From: Armatimonas rosea
GTDB lineage: Bacteria > Armatimonadota > Armatimonadia > Armatimonadales > Armatimonadaceae
NCBI RefSeq assembly: GCF_014202505.1
Contig: NZ_JACHGW010000002.1
Coordinates: forward strand, 806,001-870,000
Direction of reading: 5' to 3'
DNA length: 64,000 nt
The translations under genes and the position numbers were made by a program. Positions 8,545 to 16,117 of the stretch are shown piece by piece; the stretch's first letter is position 1, and every line of letters starts with the position of its first letter. The notes beneath the pieces were generated by a model. It saw only the letters and a list, made by a program, of their open reading frames with translations. It searched no databases and was not told the DNA's origin.

Positions 8545-10575
8545 ATGAAACGCTACTTTCTTGCCTCGCTGTTTGCGCTCACGCTCCCCGCGCTTGCCTC
8601 CGCCCAGACCCCCTCCGAGTTTGCCGCTCTGGAGAAACAGGTGGAGGCAGCGCGGGTGAAGTATAAGATTCCCGGGCTCTCGCTGGGGGTGCTGAGGGAC
8701 GGCAAGCTGGTCTACACACACGGCTTTGGGCTGCGCGATGTGGCCAAAAAGCTCCCCGCCACCCCCGAGACCCTCTACTGTATCGGCTCGTCCACCAAGG
8801 CATTTACCGCCACCGCGGTGCTCATGGCCGTGGATGCGGGCAAGGTCAAGCTCAGCGAGCGCCCCGTGACCTACCTGCCCTACTTCAAGCTCCGCGACCC
8901 CGAGACCAACGCCAAGCTCACGGTCTCCGACCTGCTCTGCCACAGCTCGGGCCTGCCGCGCACCGACTTTTTGATGCTGGCGGGCGAGGGAACCCTCAGC
9001 CGCAAAGAGCTCATCCAGGCGGTGGGAGCCGCCAAGCCCACGGCGAAGCTGGGGGAGAAGTTCCAGTACCAGAACCTCATGTTCGCCGCCGCCGGTGAGG
9101 TCGCGGCCACGGCGTTTGGGATGCCCTACGAGAAAGTGATCGAGCAGAAGATCTTCGCGCCGCTCGGGATGACCCGAAGCACGCTCTCGGTCGCCAAGGC
9201 CCTCGCCGATAAGGACCACGCCACGGGCTACGACCCCGCCTCGCAGAAGCCACTCCCCTGGCGCGATATCACCGCCACCGCTCCCGCCGGCGCGATCAAC
9301 TCGTCGGTGGTGGACATGGCCAAGTGGGTAGAGGCGCTCCTAAGCGAGGCCAAGCCGCTCCTGAGCCCGGAGAGCTACGCAGCCATGACCCAGAAGCATA
9401 TCTCCATGAGCCCGACGGTGGACTACGGCTACGGCTGGTTCCTGGACAAGTGGAAGGGGGCGTCTGTGGTTGAGCACGGTGGCAATATCGATGGTTTCAA
9501 CGCCGAGGTCGCCTTTGTCCCCGAGAAAAAATGGGGCTTGGTGATGCTCAGCAATGTCAGCCAGAGCCCCATGGCACGCGAGATCCAAGAGCTGGTCTGG
9601 CGGAGCTTGAGTGGGGAGAAGCCTCAGGAGGAGAAGCCCGCAGCCGAGCCCAGCAAGCCCGCGACCCCGCCCACCGTGCCCAGCAAGGACGAAGCCGGGA
9701 GCTACACGAGCACGACTCCCTCTGTTACCTTCAAGGTTGGCTTTGAGAAAGACCACCTGGTGCTCACGGTGCCCGGTCAGCCGCCCTACGCCATGCAACA
9801 CGTGACGGGCCGTGTCTACCGCCTCACGCCGCCGCTGCCCGAGACATTCAAGGCGACGTTCGATGAGAAGGGACTGACCTGGGAGCAGCCCGGGGTGAAG
9901 CTGGTGCTGGCACGGGTGAAAGAGAACACCTATGTCGCGCCACTCACGGTAGATGCTCTGCTGGAGAAGATGCTCACGGCGGCGGGCGGACGAGCGGCGT
10001 GGAGCAAGCACAAGAGCCGTGTGGACACGGTGGCCGTGGACTTTGAGAACCAGGGGATGCAGGCGGCCGGCGAGGCCTACGCCGCTCAGGGGCGCCAGGC
10101 GCAGCGGCTTAGTATTCTGGCGGTGGGCAAGAAGATTGGGACCTTGTCCGCAGGCTACGATGGCAAGGGCCCGTGGATCAGTGCGAGCTTTCTTCCGCCG
10201 CAGGAGATTCCGCCCAGTGAGCGCGCCCGCGCCGAGGCCGATCTCTCGCTTGGGCTACTGGAGCCGCGCAAGCTCTTTGCGACAATCGAGCTTACCGGCA
10301 CCGAGAAGGTGGGCGGTGAGGAGTGCTATGTTCTCCTAAAGACCACCAAGTCTGGCGAGCGCCTGACCGAGTATGTCTCCACCAAGAGCTTCCTCATCCT
10401 ACGCCGCGACACCGAAGGCCCCGAGCTCTACTCGGACTTTCGGCCCAGTGGTGGGGTGATCGTCCCCCACAAGACCGTTCAGAAGAACCCCTCCATGGGC
10501 GATATCGCCATCACCATAAAGAGCACCCGCTGGGATGTCCCTATCGACCCGAAGGTCTTCAACAAGCCCAAGTAG
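8545..10575 (+). CDS. Exported serine hydrolase, beta-lactamase/DD-peptidase fold
   Basis: 676 aa, with signal peptide MKRYFLASLFALTLPALASAQ. Residues about 25-355 form a class C beta-lactamase-related (PF00144) domain with all three active-site motifs: SSTK (SxxK), YQN (YxN) and HGG. A Pro-rich linker (about 360-385) leads to a DUF3471-like small domain. The last about 200 residues look like a beta-rich domain (TLSAGYDGKGPWISASFLPPQEIPP ... SFLILRRDTEG) reminiscent of lipoprotein-sorting LolA-like folds. Family members cleave peptides, esters or D-amino acid amides; the substrate is not predictable. A decayed copy of its 5' end lies 2.1 kb upstream. The TAG stop is part of a GTAG that opens a REP-like element. 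Confidence 0.9.
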   Translation: MKRYFLASLFALTLPALASAQTPSEFAALEKQVEAARVKYKIPGLSLGVLRDGKLVYTHGFGLRDVAKKLPATPETLYCIGSSTKAFTATAVLMAVDAGKVKLSERPVTYLPYFKLRDPETNAKLTVSDLLCHSSGLPRTDFLMLAGEGTLSRKELIQAVGAAKPTAKLGEKFQYQNLMFAAAGEVAATAFGMPYEKVIEQKIFAPLGMTRSTLSVAKALADKDHATGYDPASQKPLPWRDITATAPAGAINSSVVDMAKWVEALLSEAKPLLSPESYAAMTQKHISMSPTVDYGYGWFLDKWKGASVVEHGGNIDGFNAEVAFVPEKKWGLVMLSNVSQSPMAREIQELVWRSLSGEKPQEEKPAAEPSKPATPPTVPSKDEAGSYTSTTPSVTFKVGFEKDHLVLTVPGQPPYAMQHVTGRVYRLTPPLPETFKATFDEKGLTWEQPGVKLVLARVKENTYVAPLTVDALLEKMLTAAGGRAAWSKHKSRVDTVAVDFENQGMQAAGEAYAAQGRQAQRLSILAVGKKIGTLSAGYDGKGPWISASFLPPQEIPPSERARAEADLSLGLLEPRKLFATIELTGTEKVGGEECYVLLKTTKSGERLTEYVSTKSFLILRRDTEGPELYSDFRPSGGVIVPHKTVQKNPSMGDIAITIKSTRWDVPIDPKVFNKPK

Positions 10576-10724
10576 CCGCCGCTTGAAACCGGCGTCTGCA
10601 ATGGCGTCGTTCCTCCGCCGCAAAGCCCGGGTACCCTCCGGGTGCGGGCTACCCAATTCCTCAGCCCGGCACGGGCTTCGTGGCCGCAGGCCATTGCTGA
10701 CGCCCAATTCGATTGGGCGGCTAC
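10572..10724. repeat. REP/BIME-like element (B) between convergent genes
   Basis: Two inverted units face each other. The left one starts GTAGCCGCC (10572) and continues to GGCGTCTGCAATGG. The right one, on the minus strand from 10724, starts GTAGCCGCCC and continues to GGGCGTCAGCAATGG. A further GTAG plus hairpin (GTAGCCCGCACCCGGAGG on the minus strand) lies between them near 10610-10650. The left GTAG contains the TAG stop of the serine hydrolase and the right one the TAG stop of the nuclease. Confidence 0.7.
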
Positions 10725-11638
10725 TTCACGTTGGCGCGGAGCCAGTCGGCCATGCGGTAGCCGGCGAGGGTTCCGCGCTGCTTGCCCACCCGGCCACGCT
10801 CCTGGGAGTAGCCGGCCGGGAGGACGATACCGTTGTTTTTATTGGGTCCGCTCTGGAGCGCGCCATTGAGATAGACCACGCTCTTGGCGAGCGTGGCGCT
10901 CTCGGCGATCCAGGTCTCGGGCTTTTGCTCACGCAGGGTGGAGAAGCTGGCGCGCGGGTTGTCGGCGCGGAGTGTCAGGGCGAGGTTGTTGAGCTGGCGC
11001 AGGTTGTAGCTGGTGGTGATGGCCTCGTCCCAGATAAAGTGGAGCTTCTGGGTCGCGCCGCCCTCGGAGAAGCGGACATAGAAGATATTGCCGCCCAGGT
11101 CGCCGGCGTTGCCCTGGAAGCGCTGGCTAAAGAGGGAGACCGCGTGCAGGGGCTGATGCGAGTCGCCGATCTGGTGGAGAATCCAGCACAGCGCGATTGC
11201 CCGCTGAACCTTACCCTCTGCGCTCTCCGGGGCGGTCCTGAGCTCCTGCACCCGCTCGGCGAACGAGGTCACCAGGTTGTTGGGCTTGGCCGGCTTGGTG
11301 GGGCTGCCATCGAAGACCAGCGGCGTGTTGATGTAGTGCCACTCGCCCTTCTGCCCGGAATGGCCATCGTCGGAGTCGTCGGGCCAGCGCGCCGCCAGCA
11401 TCAGGAGCACCTCCGCCTCGGGGACCCCCGCCGCCGCGCCTTCGTCTACTTGCGGCTTCCACTGGGTGGCGTAGTCCGGGTGCTCGCGCAGGATCGCCAC
11501 GAGCTTGCCGATCAGCGCCGTGTCGGACTTGAGATCGTGGTAGGCGACCGCGGCCGTGGTCATGTGACCGGGCTTGTTCCAGGCGGCGGCGGGGAGGGTA
11601 AGAGCAGCCAGGCAGAGCAGGCTAAGAGAGAGCTTCAT
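10721..11638 (-). CDS. S1/P1-type zinc nuclease, exported
   Basis: 305 aa. S1/P1 nucleases cleave single-stranded DNA and RNA and remove 3' phosphates, using three zinc ions. After the signal peptide (MKLSLSLLCLAALTLPAAA) the mature chain would begin WNKPGH, as in the family, where the N-terminal Trp and a nearby His bind zinc. Further ligand motifs are visible: HYINTP, LHQIGDSHQPLHA, GGN and LHFIWDE. Probably a secreted or periplasmic scavenging nuclease that supplies nucleotides and phosphate. It ends inside repeat element B and converges with the serine hydrolase; upstream it is divergent from the macro-SIR2 gene with 39 bp between them. Confidence 0.92.
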   Translation of the reverse strand: MKLSLSLLCLAALTLPAAAWNKPGHMTTAAVAYHDLKSDTALIGKLVAILREHPDYATQWKPQVDEGAAAGVPEAEVLLMLAARWPDDSDDGHSGQKGEWHYINTPLVFDGSPTKPAKPNNLVTSFAERVQELRTAPESAEGKVQRAIALCWILHQIGDSHQPLHAVSLFSQRFQGNAGDLGGNIFYVRFSEGGATQKLHFIWDEAITTSYNLRQLNNLALTLRADNPRASFSTLREQKPETWIAESATLAKSVVYLNGALQSGPNKNNGIVLPAGYSQERGRVGKQRGTLAGYRMADWLRANVK

Positions 11639-11665
11639 ACAGCGTTTGTATCGCAGTCAGCGCGG

Positions 11666-11671
11666 TATAAC
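11666..11671 (+). promoter_or_regulatory. -10 box TATAAC, 6 nt before a GTG start
   Basis: TATAAC, AACAGA, then GTG at 11678. No Shine-Dalgarno sequence. The spacing implies a leaderless mRNA for the macro-SIR2 gene and helps fix its start. Confidence 0.5.
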
Positions 11672-11677
11672 AACAGA

Positions 11678-13426
11678 GTGACGGACAACGCGATCTTACT
11701 CACCCAGGGCGACCTCACCCAGCTGGGCTGCGAGGCGCTGGTGCTTCCGATGGACCGCCAGGGGCTAGAGAGCCGGTTTCGCGGGCGCCTCCACCGGGCC
11801 GTGACCGAGATTCCGGGATTTCGCGACGACTACCGCCATGCCTACCAGGCGTTTCTAGCCCATAAAAACCAAGAGTGGCTCGAGATTGGTGACACCTTCT
11901 GGGTGCCACTGCGCCGCACCGAGCCACCCTATGGAATTGTCTGTGTGGCCGCGGCGGGCGGGCACTCCCACGCACAGCACGCCGCCCTCGCGGCGGCGGC
12001 GGCGATCCGCTGCGCTGCGCCCAAGCTCGAGTCGCGCCGCACGGCCAAGAAGCCGACCCTGACTATCGCGCTCCCTGCGCTCTTGCTAGGCGGTGGGGGA
12101 GGGCGCTGGGACGAGCACAAGGTCGCGGAGGCGCAGCTGGAGGCGGCGCGGAGTGCCCTGCAGGACTTCCCCGGAGTCGATGCCGTCTTCGTGCTCTACA
12201 CCCCCAACGACTACCGGCTCTTTAGCGATGCCCGCCAGCGTATCGGGGCAGCTCCCACGCTGCCGGACACGCTCACCGCCGCCATCCCCGAGCTCGCCAC
12301 AGCGATCACCGCCGATGAGAGCGCGCTCTTTGTGGGAGCGGGAGTCTCTGAGGGCGCGGGGCTCCCGGGCTACAAGGCGGTTATCGCCGCGATGGCAAGA
12401 GAGCTGGGGATCACCGCGGTGGGCGACGATCAAGAGAGTGCCTTGGAGATCGCGCAGTGGTACCGGAACCACCACGGCGTGGCGCACTCCGCGCGGGTTC
12501 AGCAGCTCCTCCTGCGCCTGCTGGACCGCCCCGAGCTTCTGCCGTCGCTGAGCCACTACCTCCTGCTGGGCCTGCCGATTCGCCATATTCTCACCACAAA
12601 CTACGACGACCTCTTGGAGCGCACCCTGACCCACCTGCGCCGCTTTCCGGTCACCGTGGCCCAGGCACGCGATATCCCGCAGACCGGGGGGCGGGGGGTC
12701 TACACGGTCAAGCTCCACGGCGACCTGGCCCACGGCGACTGGAGCGGGGACTACGACGATGTGGTGCTCAGCCGGGACGACTACGACGATTTCTTCGACC
12801 GGCGTCCGCTCATGGCCTCGCTCCTGGAGGGGCTCTTGCTCAACCGGACCTTTCTGTTTGTGGGCTACAGCCTGCGCGATCCTAACTTCCGCCTGATCTT
12901 CAACAAGCTCGACCGCCAGCTCCGCGAGGCGCGCCGCCCCGCCTATGTCCTGACCTTTGACGAGCCCAGTGAGCACCAGCGCACCTACTGGGAGCGCAAG
13001 AATGTCCGCCTGCTCTCGGTGGCTTCGGGCACACCGGAGCGGACACTCTGGCTCTTTCTAGACCAGCTGGCGGCGCAGGTGCAGGGGACCCAGCGCCTGA
13101 CGCTGAGCCCGGATAGGGCCGAGCCGACACGCGCGGCGCAGCCCTTGCTCCAGGCTCTCCTGCAGGTGGGCGAGCAGCTTCGGAACCTGGATATCGAGTC
13201 GCTCACCCCCGACGAAGCCCGGGTGGCGGCGGCGGCACTCGCCACGCTCGCGGAGGAAGGCTGGCGCTCCCCGACCTACCTACCCTTGCCCAAGCTCTGG
13301 CAGCGCCTCGCGGCCCGTGCGACTCCCGCGGATCGTCCCCGCCTGCTCCAGCAAGCCCTGCGCTACACCGAGAGCAAGGAGCTGGCCGAAGTAATCCTCA
13401 CCGAGCTCAAAGAAAGCCCCTCCTAA
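11678..13426 (+). CDS. Macro domain-SIR2 fusion, candidate NAD-acting defence effector
   Basis: 582 aa from GTG 11678. The frame stays open far upstream, but that part overlaps the nuclease gene antisense and has no family. Residues 1-190 resemble a macro domain, an ADP-ribose binder or hydrolase (NAILLTQGDLTQLGCEALVLP; later LTIALPALLLGGGGGRW), although the usual NAAN loop is replaced. Residues 213-460 form a SIR2 NAD-binding domain: ALFVGAGVSEGAGLP, LTTNYDDLLE with Asn308, VKLHGDL with His347, and FVGYSLRDPNF. Asn and His are the pair needed for NAD hydrolysis in defence SIR2 proteins such as ThsA. The C-terminal 120 residues are helical. No signal peptide, so cytoplasmic. A MazG-like gene follows after 10 bp. 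Function in phage defence is inferred from family and context. Confidence 0.85.
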   Translation: MTDNAILLTQGDLTQLGCEALVLPMDRQGLESRFRGRLHRAVTEIPGFRDDYRHAYQAFLAHKNQEWLEIGDTFWVPLRRTEPPYGIVCVAAAGGHSHAQHAALAAAAAIRCAAPKLESRRTAKKPTLTIALPALLLGGGGGRWDEHKVAEAQLEAARSALQDFPGVDAVFVLYTPNDYRLFSDARQRIGAAPTLPDTLTAAIPELATAITADESALFVGAGVSEGAGLPGYKAVIAAMARELGITAVGDDQESALEIAQWYRNHHGVAHSARVQQLLLRLLDRPELLPSLSHYLLLGLPIRHILTTNYDDLLERTLTHLRRFPVTVAQARDIPQTGGRGVYTVKLHGDLAHGDWSGDYDDVVLSRDDYDDFFDRRPLMASLLEGLLLNRTFLFVGYSLRDPNFRLIFNKLDRQLREARRPAYVLTFDEPSEHQRTYWERKNVRLLSVASGTPERTLWLFLDQLAAQVQGTQRLTLSPDRAEPTRAAQPLLQALLQVGEQLRNLDIESLTPDEARVAAAALATLAEEGWRSPTYLPLPKLWQRLAARATPADRPRLLQQALRYTESKELAEVILTELKESPS

Positions 13427-13436
13427 CGGAAACCCC

Positions 13437-13790
13437 ATGACCAAGCCCGACCTCACCGACCTGACGGCACAGATTGTCGCCTTCCGCGATGCCCGCGACT
13501 GGGCGCAGTTCCACAACCCCAAGGACCTGGCGCTCTCCCTCTCGCTGGAGGTGGGAGAGGTCCTAGAGCACATGCAGTGGACCAACGGTGATGCCCTCAC
13601 CACCCGTCTCACCGAGCGCCGGGAGGCCGTCGGCGAGGAGCTCGCCGATGTACTCTACTACACGCTCCTGCTGGCCCACGACCTCGGAGTTGATTTGGAG
13701 ACCGCATTTGCCGCGAAGATGGCACGCAATGCGGAGAAGTATCCGGTGGAGAAAGCGCGCGGGAGCTCGAAGAAGTACACGGAGCTGTGA
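13437..13790 (+). CDS. MazG-like nucleotide pyrophosphohydrolase
   Basis: 117 aa, a full-length single-domain member of the MazG/RS21-C6 superfamily, which cuts (d)NTPs to (d)NMP and pyrophosphate using Mg ions. The acidic metal-binding motifs are present: LSLEVGEVLEHMQW and EELADVLYYTLLL. The family hallmark VAFRDARDWAQFHNPKDLALSLSLE is also clear near the N-terminus. It starts 10 bp after the macro-SIR2 gene with no promoter between them, so the two are very likely co-transcribed. On its own this would be a housekeeping enzyme that cleans modified dCTP-like nucleotides. In this pairing it could act on nucleotides made or released in a defence response. The stop TGA is the first three bases of the left end of the IS200-like element. 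Confidence 0.92.
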   Translation: MTKPDLTDLTAQIVAFRDARDWAQFHNPKDLALSLSLEVGEVLEHMQWTNGDALTTRLTERREAVGEELADVLYYTLLLAHDLGVDLETAFAAKMARNAEKYPVEKARGSSKKYTEL

Positions 13791-14482
13791 TCGCCCCTCG
13801 TTTGGATCGCCCCCGTTGGAGGGGGGCGTCTTGCTGTCCTCGTGCCTCGGACACGAAGGCCTTCGGCCATGGGAAGTTTATGGGGCTGAAAATATTTTTC
13901 GTGATTTTTGTCAGATTTGGCGGTGCTCACCCGTTATAGGGGCGTGAAAGAAGACTCTCGGTCCCAGCGCCGTAATATGCTGGTTCTCGCTCTCCATCTC
14001 GTCTGGGCCACGCATGAGCGTCGCCCTCTGATCACCGACGATATCGAGCGTGTGGTCTACCATGCGATCTCTGCCGAAGCGACTCAGCTCGGCTGTGAAG
14101 TTCTCGCCATCGGTGGGATTGCAGACCATGTGCACCTCGTCGTGACAATCCCCAGCACGCTAAGCATTGCCAAGCTCATGAACCAGATCAAGGGGAGCTC
14201 CTCCTCGACCATCCGCAACCACGTTGGCCCTGGTCGGTTCTTCGCATGGGAGCCGGGCTATGCCGCGTTCTCCCTAAGCCCAGAGCATGTCTGTGCGGCA
14301 AAGGCCTATGTTCTCAAACAGAAAGAACACCACGCCAACCACACCACGTTCGACGACGAAGAAATCTAACCCCCTACACACTCCCTATAATTCTGTATGG
14401 GCGGAGCCCTTCGTGTCGGAGCCTGCGACGACAGCAAGACGCCCCCGTTCATGGGGGCGATAAACGATGGGGGCGATCTAAA
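13788..14482 (+). mobile_element. IS200-like / REP-associated transposon with inverted-repeat ends
   Basis: One HUH transposase gene is bounded by imperfect inverted ends of about 70 bp. The left end (13788-13870) holds two tandem GATCGCCCC motifs, a hairpin CGCCCCCGTTGGAGGGGGGCG and then TCTTGCTGTCCTCGTGCC...GGACACGAAGG. The right end (14397-14482), read on the minus strand, has the same order: GATCGCCCCC, TATCGCCCCC, hairpin loop ATGAAC, TCTTGCTGTCGTCGCAGG...CGACACGAAGG. Foot-of-hairpin tetranucleotides and structured ends are expected for Y1 HUH elements, which move as single strands. A solitary element with a related end lies at 53112-53248. Confidence 0.75.
13944..14369 (+). CDS. IS200/RAYT-type Y1 HUH transposase
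   Basis: 141 aa from GTG 13944. Other possible starts are TTG 13908, GTG 13923 and ATG 13977; none has a clear ribosome binding site. PF01797 Y1 transposase: HUH motif DHVHLVV at residues 61-67 and catalytic Tyr122 in AKAYVLKQKEHH, the family's Y-x3-Q-x2-HH pattern. LALHLVWATHERRPLI near the N-terminus is typical of the group, as is FFAWEPGYAAFSLS before the Tyr helix. The enzyme cuts single-stranded hairpin ends, forming a phosphotyrosine link. It is complete and the ends are present, so the element may be active or may have been domesticated like a RAYT that spreads REP sequences. Confidence 0.93.
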   Translation: MKEDSRSQRRNMLVLALHLVWATHERRPLITDDIERVVYHAISAEATQLGCEVLAIGGIADHVHLVVTIPSTLSIAKLMNQIKGSSSSTIRNHVGPGRFFAWEPGYAAFSLSPEHVCAAKAYVLKQKEHHANHTTFDDEEI

Positions 14483-14493
14483 TGACGGGAACT

Positions 14494-14937
14494 CTACGGC
14501 TTCTCCGTGCACTGGGGCGCGGCGCCCTCGGGGAGGGCGGGGACATCGATCCCGGCGCGGGGGAGGGTGCCTTCGAGCTCCTGCTTCCAGTGGGCCACAT
14601 CGCCGGCGGGGCCGTAGGCGTAGATCATGACCATCGGCGTGGAGCCGGTGTTGGTGAGCTGGTGGAAGACGGTCGGGGGGATGTAGACACACTGCCCACC
14701 CTTGACCGCCTGGCGCTCGTCGCCCAGGCACATCTCGCCCTCGCCCTCGACAATGAAGTACACTTCCTCTTGCTCCTGGTTGTGCCAGGGCACCTGGCCG
14801 CCGTTTGGCTCCAGCACCACGTAGCCAAGGGCAAAGTTCTCACACTGAACCGGGGATGCCCCTCCCACCAGGTTTCGTGTCCAGCGCCGGGCGGGGTAGC
14901 GTCGCCCGGCGATTTCGTTTAAGTCTGCGATATTCAT
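14494..14937 (-). CDS. Cupin-fold protein
   Basis: 147 aa, single cupin_2 barrel. Metal-site motif 1 is visible as PWHNQEQEEVYFIVEGEGE and motif 2 as PTVFHQLTN; together they give the His/Glu/His ligands of small metal cupins. Such proteins bind sugars or small acids, or act as isomerases or dioxygenases; the substrate here is unknown. Thr-Pro-Met-Val-Met-Ile-Tyr-Ala forms the closing strand. The start ATG 14937 has TATCCT ending 7 nt before it (14945-14950 on the minus strand), another apparently leaderless start. It converges on the IS200-like element and is divergent from the heptaheme cytochrome. Confidence 0.88.
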   Translation of the reverse strand: MNIADLNEIAGRRYPARRWTRNLVGGASPVQCENFALGYVVLEPNGGQVPWHNQEQEEVYFIVEGEGEMCLGDERQAVKGGQCVYIPPTVFHQLTNTGSTPMVMIYAYGPAGDVAHWKQELEGTLPRAGIDVPALPEGAAPQCTEKP

Positions 14938-14944
14938 GGCAAAT

Positions 14945-14950
14945 AGGATA
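14945..14950 (-). promoter_or_regulatory. -10 box TATCCT, 7 nt before the cupin start codon
   Basis: On the minus strand: TATCCT, ATTTGCC, ATG at 14937. No ribosome binding site, so a leaderless mRNA is likely. Confidence 0.5.
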
Positions 14951-14979
14951 CCGCATGAGCTACACTCAGGGCACTTGCC

Positions 14980-16032
14980 ATGAGAAACGCGCTCCGTGGG
15001 CTCTGCTGCCTTCTTTTCCCGCTTGTGCTACTCGCGATGGTGGCGTGCGCGCCGGAGAAAAAGCCCCCTGTGGCGCTCCCCCCGGAGGCGAACTTCTCCG
15101 TCTATGTCGGCAACGCCGCCTGCCAGCCCTGCCACGCCGCGGAGTTTGAGAGCCACCAGAAGACCCGGCACATGAGCACGCTCCACGATGCGACTCTCGC
15201 CGCGCTGGGGCCGCTCGCCCCCGCACTTGGGGCGATTCCGGGAGGGCTGACTCTGGTGCAAGAGGGCGAGAAGCTGGCGGTGGCGCTGGCGATCACCAAA
15301 AAGACCATCCCCCTGGAGCTGGTGCTGGGCTCGGGGAAGACCGGGATGACCTTCCTCGCGCTCTTTGAGGCGGGGAGTGCGGAGAGCTACCAGAGCTACT
15401 TCCCGATCCAGAAGACCTGGCACACGACACCGGGGCAGCAGGGGCTCGCGCCGGGTGGCCTGGGGCGCCCCTACGACGAGTCCACGACCCGACACTGCTT
15501 GGGTTGCCACACGGCAACGCTGCCGACAAACTCTCTCAAGCCGGAACCGAAGTTCTATGGGGTCGGCTGCGAGTCCTGCCACGGGCCGGGGAGCCGCCAT
15601 GTCGCCGCCAAGCAGCAGGGGCGTGTCACCGACGACTCCCGGCTACGGCAGTTCGATGCCAAGAGTGGCGCGGCGGTCAATGAGCTCTGTGGGCGCTGTC
15701 ACCGCACCGCGGCCGAGCTGGCGACCATGGACCCCCGTGAGCGCGACAGCACCCAGCGCTTCCAGCCCTTTGGCCTCTCGCTGAGCAAGTGCTTTACAGA
15801 GAGCAAGGACAAGCTCACCTGCCTGACCTGCCACAACCCGCACGAAGATGCGTCCACGGACACCAAGCACTACGAGGCGGTCTGTCTCTCGTGCCACGCT
15901 GCGCCGAAAAAAGAGTGCCCGGTGAACCCGAAAGAGAAGTGTGTCTCCTGCCACATGCCGACGCGGCCGATCTTTCCGGGGAGCCCGCTGCCCAATGCGA
16001 TGGCGGATCACTTTATTAAAATCCGGCGCTAG
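14980..16032 (+). CDS. Exported heptaheme cytochrome c lipoprotein
   Basis: 350 aa. The signal peptide ends LAMVAC, a good lipobox, so the protein is likely anchored on the outer face of a membrane. Seven CxxCH heme-binding motifs are present: CQPCH, CLGCH, CESCH, CGRCH, CLTCH, CLSCH and CVSCH. Distal His residues (e.g. SHQKTRHM) match the cytochrome c554/NapC-related multiheme fold. Such proteins carry electrons to or from extracytoplasmic reductases. No reductase gene is adjacent, so the partner is unknown. TACACT lies about 14 nt upstream of the ATG. Transcribed divergently from the cupin gene. Confidence 0.92.
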   Translation: MRNALRGLCCLLFPLVLLAMVACAPEKKPPVALPPEANFSVYVGNAACQPCHAAEFESHQKTRHMSTLHDATLAALGPLAPALGAIPGGLTLVQEGEKLAVALAITKKTIPLELVLGSGKTGMTFLALFEAGSAESYQSYFPIQKTWHTTPGQQGLAPGGLGRPYDESTTRHCLGCHTATLPTNSLKPEPKFYGVGCESCHGPGSRHVAAKQQGRVTDDSRLRQFDAKSGAAVNELCGRCHRTAAELATMDPRERDSTQRFQPFGLSLSKCFTESKDKLTCLTCHNPHEDASTDTKHYEAVCLSCHAAPKKECPVNPKEKCVSCHMPTRPIFPGSPLPNAMADHFIKIRR

Positions 16033-16051
16033 CGGCGACGTGGTATACTCT

Positions 16052-16117
16052 CTCGTTGGGGGAGCGTTCGCCCATGGGCCGCGCTCCCTAAAATTTTGAC
16101 TAAACGGAATGTAAATT
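16052..16117 (+). promoter_or_regulatory. Promoter and structured leader of the DUF255 gene
   Basis: TATACT at 16052-16057 is followed by a hairpin-forming stretch GGGAGCG...CGCTCCC whose loop contains the palindrome GCCCATGGGC, then an A-rich segment before ATG 16118. The leader is about 50 nt, unusually long for this window, so it could regulate translation. No known riboswitch class recognised. Confidence 0.4.

Noticed and set aside
10535-11677. N-terminal extension of the macro-SIR2 protein by 381 residues
   Set aside because: The extension is antisense to the S1/P1 nuclease and crosses a repeat element; the macro homology and a promoter box both point to GTG 11678.
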